Positions 33,880 to 45,051 of a stretch of DNA of 64,000 nt are shown here, in pieces. The stretch lies in NCBI GenBank assembly GCA_023055505.1, contig JALIRH010000036.1, forward strand, positions 2,480,001 to 2,544,000, in the 5' to 3' direction. The stretch's first letter is position 1. Every line of letters starts with the position of its first letter. The DNA comes from Callipepla californica brunnescens. Taxonomy: Eukaryota > Chordata > Aves > Galliformes > Odontophoridae. Made by a program: the position numbers and the translations under genes. The notes below the pieces were generated by a model. It was not told the origin of the DNA. It saw only the letters and a program-made list of their open reading frames with translations, and made no database searches.

Positions 33880-34065
33880 TTTTTTTTTTTCCTTTTAATC
33901 GCATTTCTAGCTCTTCCGATTGCCAAGGAGAAAAAAAAAAAGAATGAAAACATGAACCATAATGGCTCAAAAATGAAATTAAAAAAGGCCCTGCTTGCTA
34001 CGGTTATTTTTCAAATCCCATTTTTTAGCCAGTCACGCCAGAGATCGGCACGGTGGTTCTGGTGA
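33880..34065. promoter_or_regulatory. Candidate conserved non-coding element
   Basis: Following T- and A-rich runs, the stretch CATGAACCATAATGGCTC, AATGAAATTAAAAAAGGCCC and CGGTTATTTTTCAAATCCC looks unique and evenly AT-biased. It lies about 60 bases left of the pentamer microsatellite at 34,122. Confidence 0.33.
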
Positions 34066-34121
34066 CACTCAGTGCTGTGCCTGAGGTGTGAGGCTGCCGA
34101 GCTGCCCCGTCCCACATGGCT

Positions 34122-34180
34122 GCTGTGCCATGCCGTGCCGTGCCGTGCCGTGCCGTGCCGTGCCGTGCTGTGCTGTGCCA
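34122..34180. repeat. (GTGCC)n pentanucleotide microsatellite
   Basis: About ten consecutive GTGCC units with a few substitutions at the ends. The same unit recurs at 38,966 and 48,694. Confidence 0.92.
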
Positions 34181-35019
34181 TGGGGGCTCCTGGCTGTGCA
34201 CCCCCAGCAGAATCTCGGTGCCTTAATTGCATGTTCCCTAGAAAAGGCCGTGAATAGGAATGATGGGGGAGGGGGGGAGTGCATGAATTCACACTGAAAA
34301 TTTTGTGAAATACATTCGAAGGGAAACGGCTTTCTGGCAAAACGTGCGTGTGTCTCTAGAGAGATACCTGCACCTGAAGCGGTGGGACCTCTCCGTGACC
34401 GGGGCTTTGCAGGGCACGAGCTCTGAAGCCTTGCATGGCAGAGGAAGCTGGTGAATGCTGCAGTTTCTCCGCTGCCTCTTGGCAGTAGCAACAACCGGTC
34501 CCAGAAAGTCACGAGCTGGCATCCAAAAATGTGAGGTCATCCTGGAAGTGTTGAGATGCACTAGTAAATGCCCAGGGGTTTGGCATTCCTGGCTTTGCTC
34601 TCCGGATCCTCCAGCTCTGGCAGGGGAGCAGCAGTGGCAGGGAGCTGGGAGCAGCACCATCGTGCTCAGGGTTGTGGGGGGCAAGCAGCCAGGCCCAGGG
34701 CAGCGCCGTGCGGCCGCACGCCTGCTCAGGCTGTGCTCCCAGCATCGGGAAACTCTTCATTAGGATTCGGTTGCAAATTCAAGCTCTGCTCGGCCAGGAC
34801 AGCGTGTCAGGGCTGCGAAAGGGAGCTGGCTTCCACCTGCTACATCCATCCTGGGGCAGACCACAGCTTCCCACATTCTCCTCTCCATTTCTTGCCATTT
34901 TTGCCCTTGTCCGTGTCCCCCCGAGCCCGGCAGCCCAGCTCCTCTTCCCACGGGCTGCTCTCCTGGGCTAGCTCTTGGAGCCTATCTGTGTGTTTCTGTT
35001 TGTCAGCCTGATTTTTTTT

Positions 35020-35115
35020 CTTTTCTGGGGTCCCCTGCTTCATCATTATCTTAATCACCGTTGTGTTAAGTTTCATGCTTCCTTTGACCTTTATTTTCGG
35101 CCTGGTTATGCTGTT
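35020..35115. promoter_or_regulatory. Weak candidate island
   Basis: Contains TTCATCATTATCTTAATCAC, GTTAAGTTTCATGC and TTTATTTTCGGCC. Short AT-rich patch before a long pyrimidine tract. Confidence 0.27.
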
Positions 35116-35172
35116 TATCCGCCTCTGACACTTGTCCCCTGGTGCTATTGCCAGGGAAACCCAGTGCAGAGG

Positions 35173-35290
35173 CCTTTCCCTTTTCCCCCACCCCCTTGTC
35201 CCTTTTCTGTTTCATTTTTTTTCTTTCCTCCTTTTTCTTTTTTTTTTTTTTTTTTCCCTTTCTATTTTTTTTTTTTTTTTTTTGTCTTTT
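35173..35290. repeat. Polypyrimidine / poly-T tract
   Basis: About 115 bases, almost all C and T, including two long T runs. Potentially triplex-forming and likely length-variable. Confidence 0.85.
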
Positions 35291-35409
35291 AACATGGTTT
35301 TCCTAAAAAGTTTTTTAATCAATCAAATTTGAGGCAGAAAATAGGCTTGGTCACGCCTGGTCCTTGGGTCGTGTGACACTCACTCAGGGTCCTGACAGCT
35401 CCTCAAAAG

Positions 35410-35720
35410 GGGCCGTGGGGCCGGCAGCGCGTTTCCCCAGGAAAGGCCCCGTTTCCATGGCGCTGCCCCCACCTCCCCGCCGGCCCTGCCCGGCCTCGAG
35501 CCCCCGTACCCGCAGCCCTGGGAAGCGTGCGCGTGCTGGGCCGCGCTGACAGCTGCTGGGGTTCCCCGCCACCGCAGCTCGTGGGGAGCCAGCGGGAGCG
35601 GCGGCTGCGTGCCGTGCCCCGCCAAACCCGCACAATCGGGGGCTTTTCATGGCGGCCCCCTGCCCCAAACCCAGCTGGGGCCGTTGCTCCGCGAGGGTCC
35701 GACGCAGCCCAGGCCTGTGC
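35410..35720. promoter_or_regulatory. Orphan CpG-rich patch
   Basis: CpG is frequent (for example GCGTGCGCGTGCTGGGCCGC), unlike the neighbouring sequence, and an AT-rich homeodomain-core patch (TATAATTAATGATTAG, 35,808-35,826) follows 90 bases downstream. No credible exon or donor was found, so a promoter role is only possible. Confidence 0.35.
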
Positions 35721-35799
35721 CCGTCTGCTCCTCAGGGCCGCCTTTCCGCCGTGCCCTCTCCCGCTTTTCTTGTTTGTGCCTGGTCTCTTTCTTTCTCTC

Positions 35800-35880
35800 T
35801 CTTTTTTTTATATAATTAATGATTAGTTTTAATTGGTTTGCTTAGGCAGCCTGACAGCAAATTAGCAAGAGCCAGCCCAA
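35800..35880. promoter_or_regulatory. Short AT-rich homeodomain-core island
   Basis: TATATAATTAATGATTAG, TTTTAATTGGTTTGC and CAGCAAATTAGC occur within 65 bases, immediately right of the CpG-rich patch. Confidence 0.35.
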
Positions 35881-35930
35881 GGCCGCATGTGCCAGTTTGA
35901 GGATGGCTGGCAGATGCCGGGCAGCGGGGA

Positions 35931-35970
35931 AGGTGGGCTCCTCAGGACGTAGGTGGGCTCCTCAGGACGT
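35931..35970. repeat. Perfect 20-bp tandem duplication
   Basis: A 20-base unit beginning AGGTGGGCTCC occurs twice head to tail without mismatch, so the duplication is recent. Confidence 0.93.
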
Positions 35971-35999
35971 CCGTGGGCCGTGCAGTGGCACTCAGGGCT

Positions 36000-37990
36000 G
36001 CCATCTCCTGTCCCGCTGTCCTACATCAGGCTCCAGCAGCCGTTGTGCAGAAGCATTGCCTCCACATGGGGTTGGCTGCCTGCAGGATGGCCACCGTGCC
36101 ATTCCACCATCCCGTTCTCCTCCTCTTTGCGTCGTCTTCTTTGAGCTGAGCTCGGCTCTGCTCTCCAGATGTGAGCATAGGGTTCCCCCGTGCCCTGGAG
36201 CCTCGGGAGCCATGCAGCAGGCGGCCCTACCTGGTGCTGCAGCCAGGTAATGGGGTGGGGTGGGGAGGAAAGGGAGGGCTTTGCTCTTTTCTTCCTTGGC
36301 CGTGATTTCCCTTTGCTTTGCTTTTCTTTTCTTTGCCTTCTTTATAGCTCCCATTTTTCTTTTTTATGAGAGAGAAACGGCAGGGTTCTCCCAGAGCTGG
36401 GAAGAGCACTCGGTCCCAGGCTGCTCCCAGACAGATGGAGGGGAAGAGGAGGGGGGTAGCGGGCCCGTAATCCTGGGGGAGAGTTGTGGTTAAAGAGGAT
36501 TTGGATGGAGTCTAGGGCAGCTCGGCGTCCTGCTGGAGGAGGGAGGGACGGACACTCGCTATCCTCATTTTCAGCACAAAACTTTGCTGGTAGCGTTGGC
36601 TACTGCACGGCCCTCACAAGCAGTGGATGGAGTTGGTTTGAATCACACTGCTGGCACTGCCTTGTCTTAATGGCAGCCAAGGCAGGAAAGCAAGGAATAC
36701 ACGAGTTTCCCTCTCTGTCAGTCCATGCGTTTTCCCCCAAGCAGCCAAGGTGTATCTGCCCCTTCTGGACACTGGTCTGAACCTCCAGCATAGTATTAAT
36801 GTCTGTATATGCCTCTTAATGGTATCCAGAGCACGTGTAGGACTGAAATCAGAGGGATCTGATGTCTTCTTGGGATTTGTGTCAGGCAGGAGCAGCCTTT
36901 TTGTCAGCCACAGAGGTCCCTGCTGCATTCCAGATTCATGAGAGATGGAAGGCAGCGCAAACACGTCTGTCTGCTTGCACAGCTCCGTGTATTGCTCAGC
37001 TGTGGATGTGCTGGCAAATGCCATGTTGTGATAGCCTGCTGCAGGCTGGCTCCTTCCCCAAGCACCTGTGTGTGTAAGGCTCACCCAGGTGGGTGTGCTG
37101 ATGGTGCCCGTAAGGGCACTTTGTCCCTGAGGCTCAGGGAGCTCGTGCTGCCCAGACGTGGCTCTGGCTCACTCCCCAGCTGCAGTGTGACCCTCAGGTC
37201 CCACTCGTGGCCTTTGCCAAAGGTTTGGTGCTCAGCGGAGCTTTGGGCCCCTCCAGAGCAAAGCTAGGGATGAGTGTGCTGCTGCAGGAAGAGAGGCGAG
37301 GGAGAAGGGTGGAGAAACACCTGCTCGGAGAGGCACTGGGACCTCCCATCTCGTGTTGCTTTTGTGTGATCTCAGCTTATTCCCACCACTGCTGTCCCTG
37401 CAGGAGTGGAGGATGCATTTTGAACTGCTACAAAGCCTCCATGTCCCGAGTGCTTGAGTGGTCCTCTTTTCCTGCCCACCTTGCCTCGGATGGGGCAGCG
37501 TCAAGGCCCTTTTCACTTCCCCTTGGGCTGGCTGTGAGGCAAGGGGCTCGAGGTGTTAGCCATGTGCAGGCTGCATGCCAGCAGGACTGGGGCGGGTGCA
37601 GCTGAGCCTGGTGACGCCCCAGACCCCATACCATCTATATGTCACCCAATGCTGGCCAGCACTCAGCCTCTTCCTTTGCAGTCGGGTGCACCCATTGCAG
37701 CTGCGTGGTTTGCCCCGATTCAGCGGTGGCTGGGGGTCAGCTGGGGAGGGAAACTGAGGCAGGGAGCCTTAGCTCGCAGAGGCACAGATGTGGGATCATC
37801 CCATCAGAGCCTCCATTGTGAGAAGCCCAGCCGGGGGGAGCAGAAAGCAGCTCTGCCTCCTGCCCTGCCGCGCTGAGCACTCGCCTTGGCTGCTGCCTTC
37901 CCCTCCTCTTCCTCGCCAGCCCGGCTCCTTTAAGGCAGGCGCGGGGGAATCGCACGGTGCCAGCCTTCGCTGCGAGTGCCGCTCCCGCTT
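36000..37990. other. GC-rich non-coding interval
   Basis: No exon pair, repeat family or AT-rich island is supported. A T-rich stretch at 36,280-36,370 is a simple pyrimidine tract. Confidence 0.5.
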
Positions 37991-38009
37991 CCCCCTCGGA
38001 AAGTTTCCT

Positions 38010-38270
38010 GCCCAATTGTTATGTGCGATCCGATCTGAAAGTTGCTCTCTAAGCTTCTTGTCACATTTTGACTTAATGAAGTGCAACTGGAGTGGGAATT
38101 GGGGTTCATCACGCCAGTCTCACTGCGCTCCCTTGTTGTCAGAAAACAGGGGCGGTTGGGGACCGTAATGCAACGCTGCAAGTCGTTATCATTCCGGTCA
38201 GTCTGTTTAACACAAAATTAAACAAAGAACTAATTAGTGCCTCATGAATTAATAAATGCGCAGTTGCCGG
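38010..38270. promoter_or_regulatory. Candidate conserved non-coding element
   Basis: Unique sequence with CCCAATTGTTATGTGCGATC, TTTTGACTTAATGAAGTGC, ACACAAAATTAAAC and GAACTAATTAGTGCC followed by TCATGAATTAATAAATGCG. The right end (38,205-38,265) is the most AT-rich. Confidence 0.4.
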
Positions 38271-38965
38271 GTAGGAAGGGGAGGAAGGAAAAAAGGTTGT
38301 TGAAGGAAAGATACTGAAAAAGTCGAATTAGGATGTTGTGTCAAGGGGAAAAAAAATCCGAGTCCACTTTGGCGAAGTTTGGCTCGGTTGGCTTCCCTGG
38401 CAGGAGCTCCCTCCTCCTCCTGCATCCAGAGCAGTGGAGTGTGTGTGGGGTGGGTGTGGGGCACCCGGGTTTCTGTGGGCTGCTTTTGAGCTGGGGTGCA
38501 GGTACAGATATGGACCCGCAGAGCTTGGTGTGGGAGCTGGGGGTGCGGGCTGGTTTCCTTGGCAGTGGGGTGGCAAATGGATCCTCACTCTGAAATCTTT
38601 GGGTTTGGGCCATTGCAGAGGTGCTGCAGTGATGGTTGGGGGCTGAACCCAGAAGATTCGCATCCCTCCAGCCCAGGAGCCAGCCAGCCCTCGGGCTCAG
38701 GGCAGGGGAGGAAGCAGGAGCGCAGCTGCAGCACGTGGAGGCCGGGGCAGGGGGAGGTGGCACCTGCGGCTTCAGAGATGGCAGCACGCTGCTGGTTTTT
38801 CTGGAGAATTGAAGATTGTCCCAGGAACAGCGTGTAATCTCAGATTAGCCGTGTCCCGCTGCGCTCCCCCCGCCCCTGCTCCTCGCCCTGGCTGTGCAGT
38901 GAGGAGAGCTGCTGGGGAGCTGGTGCCCTGCACCCAAACTGGTGCCCACCGTGCCGGCCCAGTGG

Positions 38966-38991
38966 GTGCCGTGCCGTGCCGTGCCGTGCTG
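38966..38991. repeat. (GTGCC)n pentanucleotide microsatellite, short
   Basis: About five GTGCC units; same unit as at 34,122 and 48,694. Confidence 0.85.
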
Positions 38992-39059
38992 TGAGCAAGA
39001 GGGCTCTGCTCCGGCGCATTGTCAGGCTGGGAAGCAGGCAGAGCTGGGGGAGGGAAGAG

Positions 39060-39310
39060 TCCATCCTTAAGAGGACATGTCAAGTACAATTAGCGTTATC
39101 TGTCTAAATATGTACTGGGAACACAGAATACAAGAGGAGGCCTGGCTGGCTTTAATGGAGACATATGCAAGGTCATATTGCCTCATACAATCCCCCAATC
39201 TGATTTGGGGATTACACATTCTAAGTAAATTGGCGTTATTCCTCTTGCATCATTGATAAGCTGCGACCGAAAGAAGGGGAGTAAAAAAAAACAATTAAAA
39301 ACTCCATCTG
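39060..39310. promoter_or_regulatory. Candidate conserved non-coding element, large
   Basis: About 250 bases of unique AT-leaning sequence: CAAGTACAATTAGCGTTATC, CTAAATATGTACTGG, GACATATGCAAGGTCATATT, CTGATTTGGGGATTACAC and GCATCATTGATAAGC. ATATGCAAGG is a near octamer beside AAGGTCA, a nuclear-receptor half-site. The even composition over such a length, with no repeat signature, makes it one of the stronger candidates. Confidence 0.48.
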
Positions 39311-39339
39311 AAGAATTGACCGTGCACAGGGTGAGGGTG

Positions 39340-39490
39340 TAAAGCCGGGAAGGCAAGGAGAGTTGTACAGAGAGCTCGGAAGGGGGGGGGGAACAAAGGG
39401 AGGGAGAAAAAAGGAGCATGACAGAATGGGAAGAGCAAGCAAGGAAGAACAAAAGGAAGAAAAAGGTGGGAGAGGGAATGAGAGAGCCCA
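39340..39490. repeat. Purine-rich (A/G) tract
   Basis: Mostly A and G, including nine consecutive Gs near 39,381 and many AAGGA and GGGAG words. A possible triplex-forming simple region. Confidence 0.6.
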
Positions 39491-40184
39491 AAGGCAGAGG
39501 GACCCCAGGCTGGGGAGCTGGTACTGCTGTCCTCAGCTGCGTCAGCCCTGAGGTGTGAGTGGGGAAGGAAGGAGCTGGGCTGGTTGTGCATCTTCTGTGC
39601 TCCAAGGGATCCCCAGCTCCGTGTCCATCACACTGGGATATCCCACCAGCTCCTTCCCTCTCTGGGTCCCAGCCAGCACCCCCCACCTATCTTTGGAGCA
39701 GCATCCTGGCACTGGTGCAGCGCGAGTGGCAGCGGTAGCACGGAGCACCAGACCCCCAGGGGCAGGCAGCAGTGGCAGCCTGCTCATCCCAGAGCTGCAT
39801 CCTTGTCACTTGTGCCCTCCACGGGGCAGAGTGGGGACGCACCAGGGCTGAGCATGTCACACAGTGCTGCATCGTGGGCAGGGACGTGCTGCCAGCTGGT
39901 GCTCCCGGTGCAGCCCCAGGCTCCGTGTGCCTGACCTCAGGCCGGTTTAATTTCACTGCCACATCGCGGGCAGTTGTGACAGCGGCTTTGGCAGCCCTGC
40001 ACTGGAGACTGCAGGATGGGCTGGACGCTGCTGCCGCTGTGCCGAAGCCACCCTCTGCTCCGTGCCACCTCGCAGCCCTGGGAGAGAGAGGGAAGTCCCC
40101 AGCTGCTGCTGTGGCACCATCCTTCCCCGGGCGAGCTCTCCTCCCACCCTGCTGTGCAGGATAACCCCCTCCGGAAGTCTCACG

Positions 40185-40290
40185 GCACGGCTTTTATGCT
40201 CTGTCACATTTTTGGAACATATGGTTTTAAATAATTCAATTTACTTTTCATGTGTTTTGCTGTGACTTTTTTTTTTTTTTTCCCCTGTCC
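40185..40290. promoter_or_regulatory. Weak AT-rich island with T run
   Basis: GGTTTTAAATAATTCAATTT lies before a run of about fifteen T residues and a pyrimidine tract. Short; could be simple sequence. Confidence 0.22.
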
Positions 40291-40699
40291 CTTTTTTCTT
40301 TCTTCCTTGCTCTCTGTGTTATCCAGGAAGGAAGAAGCGCAGATGAGGGCCAGGGGCTCACTGCTGCAGGACCCCCTCCCACACCCCTTCAGTCTGTGTC
40401 CCATAGGGCTGCTGGACCTCTGGGGGACAGCAGGGGAAGTGAGAGGACTGCAGAGGGAATATTTGGGACGGAGCAGAGGGTGCTGTGTGTGCGGGCAGTC
40501 TGTGGTGCCTGGGTGCAGGACCCATACCAGCAGGAGCTGCTCTCTGTGCTGAGTGCAGGCACTCCAGGTGCAGGAAAGCACTTTGTGAAGTCTGAGTGCC
40601 CCGTGCTGGCCCTGCTCATAGCTGGGTGCTGGGTGGGGGGTTTGTCAGCATGCCGTGGTGCTCTGTGTGTTAACCGCATCCTTTTTCTTCCCTCTCCAG

Positions 40700-40759
40700 G
40701 ATGAAGTGAATTTAGAGCTAAAAACCAGGCAAGAAACCAGACCTTGAAATCTCCGAAAG
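40700..40759 (+). other. Exon-like segment with stops in all frames
   Basis: A strong acceptor (CTTTTTCTTCCCTCTCCAG) and a good donor (AAAG followed by GTAGGA) enclose 60 bases of AT-rich, codon-like sequence. All three frames contain a stop, so it could only be a non-coding or untranslated exon or the last coding piece. Unsupported by any partner. Confidence 0.2.
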
Positions 40760-41999
40760 GTAGGAGAGACTTCAGACTGCAATGGGTATGTCACTTCGCC
40801 CTCCTGGGTTCTCTTTTCCTCTGCTTGTCTCACCGTCATGGCCTGCTCTTTGTGGCTGTGTCTGCACTAGAACTTCTGGGACTGGACCACCGTTAGCTGG
40901 AAAGACAGATGCGAAGAGAGGAAGGTCTAATGCAGACATGGCCCATGTGTCTCCTAATCCCGTCTTTGTCTTTGTGTAGCAGTTGTTCTGGGCACCTGAT
41001 TTTGTCACTTTGGGTTTTCCTCAATATCTTCTCTGCTGCCTCTGTCTTTACAGATAAAAGCGTGTAAGGGCTCTGGTGAGGAGCGCGCCGCTTTATGCTC
41101 AGCCACGTGGGCTGCTGGGAGATGGATAAGGGCCGTTCAGTGAATCGGGTGCAATCTGTGCGCCGCGAGGTTCTGCTGAGCTCAGTTCACATAGTTTCAG
41201 ATGGCAGCGTGTGCCCTCCCCTCTCATCTGGCACGCTGGTATCTGCTCAGACTGCAGCACCGTGCTGGTAGGATGAGACACTCTGTGTCTCCAGCCTGAC
41301 TTCTCTGGGTTTTCACGTACTCACACACACCTTCATCTACTGAACAAAAAGTTCCCAGAGCTGGCTCTATGAATCTATGGATAGACGTGAAGTCTGCGCT
41401 TGATGAAGTCAGGGGCTGAAAGCCTGGGGACATGAGAGGGGATCCCTTCTCTGAACCGCTCATCTCCAGGTGCTGCTCCAACCTGTGCCCTCCAGAGCTC
41501 TGTCCCTTTGTGCTGGCGGCTGCAGAGCATCGCTGAGCACTGAGGCAGCCCGGGCTGGGGCTGGGGCTGACGTGGCCGTGCTCCCTGTGCCGTCTGCCCG
41601 CAGCACATCCCTGCAGCACGGGGACCCCGGGCAGGGAGCTGGCGTCTGAGCGGGACCGGAGGGGTGGCTGGGGGCCGGGGGGGCTCCGAGCCAGGCTGGG
41701 CAGTGTCAGAGGTGACCGGTGGAAGGCTAGTGTTATGTAAATACCGCCGTAAGACAGCGGGCCTGAATGGCCCTGTGCGTCCATCCATCATTGCTGGGGA
41801 ACAGAAGCCTCCCTGGGAGCGCGGGGGGGCTGCAGCGCGGGGCGCAGACACAGGCAGCATGTGCCCTACTCATAAACTGTTTGTTTTCTTTTTGTCTCTC
41901 TCGTTTCGGGACACCCCACTGAGAGCAACTCTCGGTTTTGTCCTCGCAACCTCTCCCCCAGCCTTCCCCCGCCCTGCCAGCCCTTCCTTTCCCTCCCTC

Positions 42000-42065
42000 C
42001 TTACTCCTGCCCTTAAAAAAAAAAAAAAATAGAGGGAAAAAAAAAAAAAGGGAAAAAAAAAAGCC
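42000..42065. repeat. A-rich simple sequence
   Basis: Three A runs of nine to fourteen bases separated by GGG-containing linkers. Confidence 0.8.
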
Positions 42066-42289
42066 CCCTGTTCACATTGCGGCTTCTTTCTCTGACTTCA
42101 AAGGCTCCCCATCATTGTTTGGGATCGGCAGGCAGTGGCCCTGAAAACGTGATCACAGCCGGGCACAGTGTAGGTCAGCAGCGAGCGCCATGCTCCGAGC
42201 GCTGAAAGGAGCGGGCGGATTCTTCCCTTTTCATGCTTCACAACCCTGGTGACAGCGCCCGGCCTCGCCCGCGCGCTCCTCTCCGCATG

Positions 42290-42560
42290 GCTCTTCTTGC
42301 TCTTTTCTCTTCCAGCCTCCTCCTTTCTGCCTCGGGTCCCTTGTCTCTCCGTTCTGCTCTCTTCCGTGCCCAGCATCGCACACACTCCGCACTTTCTCTT
42401 TTTTTTTCCTTCTGTTGCAGTTCTTCCTCGCTCCCTCCTTCCAGGCACGGCACTGTTTCCTTCCCCCTCTCCCTCTTTGCCTCACTGTTTTCCTTCCACC
42501 TTTCCCTTCTCCCACAGACCAGCCTGTTTGCCTCGTGTTCCCCGTCCCTGCTCAGCAGCT
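42290..42560. repeat. CT-rich simple sequence
   Basis: Long pyrimidine-biased region; its reverse strand yields Arg/Lys/Glu-rich frames that are artefacts. Confidence 0.6.
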
Positions 42561-42630
42561 GCCTTCCCCTGACATCTGCCCGCGTTTCTGTCTTCCTGTG
42601 ACATCTCACTCACTGTGCCCTGTATTGCAG

Positions 42631-42719
42631 AGGTTCTGCAGTCTCTGGATCAGCCCCCAGCCCTGCCCGAGGTGCAGGTGGCACCGCACCCCCATTTGTG
42701 CAGGCAGGCACTGACTCAG
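42631..42719 (+). other. Exon-like segment, phase-compatible with the left-edge exons
   Basis: Acceptor-like TGCCCTGTATTGCAG precedes it, and CAG followed by GTAGAT forms a donor at 42,720. Its first two bases complete the codon left open at 1,028, after which 29 codons are open (starting VLQSLDQPPALPEV). A second frame is also open, which weakens the case. If real, the intron would exceed 41 kb and contain many of the regulatory islands. Confidence 0.2.
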
Positions 42720-43084
42720 GTAGATGTCAGGGACCCACAGGACGTGTTCAGCTCCTGCAGGTCTCCAGATGGAGCATCACACTCCCGCCGGTGCTGGGGG
42801 GCAGAGGGATGCAGGGCTTCAGCAACTCAAAGCTTCTCCAGCACTTCGTGCGTCCGTCCCAGAGCACTTTCTCAGCAGATCTCTCACCTGGCTGCGCTGA
42901 CACCGCGGTGTGCAGGGACCGCGTGCCCGCAGAGCAGCCCCAGGGCTTCCTGCAGCCCTCGGATAAAGGCTGAGCCCCTCCGGCCCCCCTGGGGTACAGC
43001 TGCCCCAGCGGCTCCGATCGCAGTGCTTGTGCCTCTGGTGATTTGTGAGGTTGTTTTAGTGGCGAGGAGCCCACCAGGACTTGT

Positions 43085-43165
43085 CTCTTGCTAAATAGGC
43101 ATATTAAGGGACATTGCGGCAGGGGTTATAGAGTAATAATTTGTCCTAATGAGCTGGTGTCACGT
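43085..43165. promoter_or_regulatory. Short AT-rich island
   Basis: Contains GCTAAATAGGCATATTAAGG, GAGTAATAATTTGTCC and TAATGAGC between GC-rich stretches. Confidence 0.32.
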
Positions 43166-43559
43166 TCTCCCCGGCCGGGCTGCAGCACGAGCGGAGCGGC
43201 GGTGGGAGGGGGCCGTGCTCACCGCCCTGGCTGCCCAGGTTAATGAAGTTGGGTGCAGCCTGGGGTCAGAGAGCAGGAGCTGAGGCGGCCTCAGGGCAGC
43301 GGGGAGGGATGGGGCTGCCCTGGGCTGCGTGCCCTGGGCCGGGCTGGTGGCAGCCAGAGCAGGGCCGAGGCAGAGGGCAGCGGGAGCCGGGATGCGGGGT
43401 CTGATTCCTGGGTACCGCAGCACCCCGACCTTGCTGCCGTCTGCAGCACGAGCCCTGCGCGCCCTCTTCCTCCTCCTCCCACCCATCTTCCTCCGCTCCT
43501 TTCACCCCCCGCTTCTCTTGGCTTTTCTCTGTCTCCATCTCTCTCCCTTTCATCTACTC

Positions 43560-43695
43560 GGAAGGCTTTACTCTACTTCCTTGTCACCCTAATTGATTGC
43601 ATTAACCTTTCAGCGTATTGGATTTCCCCAGCACCGTGCAGAGAGCACTGTGCAATATGCTTATAATCTGGGCTGTAATGGACAGGGAGCAGTCA
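43560..43695. promoter_or_regulatory. Candidate conserved non-coding element
   Basis: Contains CACCCTAATTGATTGCATTA, ACCTTTCAGCG, GCAATATGCTTATAATCTGG and GCTGTAATGG. Homeodomain-type cores and a TGATTG PBX-like word. Confidence 0.4.
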
Positions 43696-44166
43696 ACGAG
43701 CCCTTGCTCCAGCAGCTTCTGCTGACAACTTCGGCTCAGGGAGGGGAGAGGGAGCACGCCTGTGGTCCCACACGGATCTCTCTATGGGGGAAGAGCAGAG
43801 GGATCGGGCTCGGCCCCACAGCCGTGTTCTGCCCCGTGTCCCTGCTCGCTGCTCCTCTGCCCACGCTGTGCTGGGTCACCACGGGCACTTGTTGCTGACT
43901 GCAGGGTGAGACGTGGTTGAACCCGGGTACTTTCACATCGCGTTTGCCTTTGCTTTTTTCTTGCCGTTTCGTCAGGAGTAGGGCTGAGAGACGCTTTCCC
44001 TCGGGATTTAAAGGCAAAAAAACGTGGTTACGGCTCTCAGCAGCGGCAGGGTGCTTCGGGGTAACTTCAGAGGGCTGCAGCATCCCGGGAGGGGGAGCGG
44101 AGCGCTGCCAGAGCCGGTGGGCACACCGGGCACGGCGTGGTTTTGTGGGGAGGGAGGAGGAAGGAC

Positions 44167-44190
44167 AGGAGAGAGAGAGAGAGAGGGAGG
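44167..44190. repeat. (GA)n microsatellite
   Basis: About nine GA units followed by GGGAGGAAG. Confidence 0.85.
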
Positions 44191-44384
44191 AAGAAACTTT
44201 ATTCCAGGTGATGAGTGGGGGAAGTGGGAGGCTCTGCAGGAGCCGGGAGGTGGCCGAGGGGAGGGGCTTTGTTTTAGGTTAAATAGAGAAAGAATGGGAG
44301 CAGGAAGAAAAGGATGGGAAATGTAAAACGAGCAAGAGGGAAAGCGAGCGAGAGCAGCACCTCCTAAATGGAAGAGTAAACAGG

Positions 44385-44530
44385 CACTGCGAGGCATTAA
44401 CTTAATTGATTGTTCTGCAACAGGCTGAACGCTGTGTTATTCTGTCGCCGTGGCAACAACCCAAAAAAATCGTCAGGCTGTTTGGATGAAGTGAAGCGAA
44501 ACATTCTCTAATTTGCGGTGATCCGGGTGT
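44385..44530. promoter_or_regulatory. Candidate conserved non-coding element
   Basis: Contains GCATTAACTTAATTGATTGT, CGCCGTGGCAACAACCC (an RFX X-box-like half, GTTGCC on the reverse) and CATTCTCTAATTTGCGG. It lies just left of a CpG-rich patch, so it may belong to the same regulatory unit. Confidence 0.42.
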
Positions 44531-44559
44531 TTGTTTTCCTTCCAAAGAGGCGGGGGCTC

Positions 44560-45051
44560 CATTGATCTATTGTTGGCAGGGGCAGGTAGCGCCCGGGCTG
44601 CTCCGCGGGGCTTCCCCCGCTCCGTCCCGCGTGTAACTGCGGCCCCGCGCCGTGGGGCGGCGGCGTGGCGGGCAGCGGTGGCCCTGGGCACGGGTGGGTG
44701 TGCGTGGGGGGAGAGGAGCCGTGCCTCTCCCGGCTGGCGGCAGCGGCTACATAACCCTGTAACTGCTATGAAGGTGAATTCACGGTCTGGTGAGCACTGA
44801 AAATACGAGGGCTGCGAGACAGGCAGAGCGCGGAGAGGGGAAAGAGAGCTCGGCCTCGGCTCGGGGCCGTGCTGGGGATGCTGGGCTGCTCGGAACACGC
44901 GGGCGGAGCACCGCTGCCTGCACAGCAGCACAGACCCGGCAGCGTGCGGGCACTGTGTGCCCGGGCTGCACACAAGCGAGCCACGCGTGCCACAGTCGTG
45001 GTCCCGAGCCGTCCGCAGCAGGCTCGCTGTCAAGGCAGGTTGCTCTCTGCT
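44560..45051 (+). promoter_or_regulatory. CpG-rich patch ending at a good splice donor
   Basis: CpG is dense through 44,590-45,020, and the patch ends at CTGCT followed by GTAAGTACA (donor at 45,052). A CpG island whose right edge is a consensus donor could be a promoter with a non-coding or short coding first exon on the + strand. No convincing ATG-led frame reaches the donor, so the exon is speculative. Confidence 0.28.
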
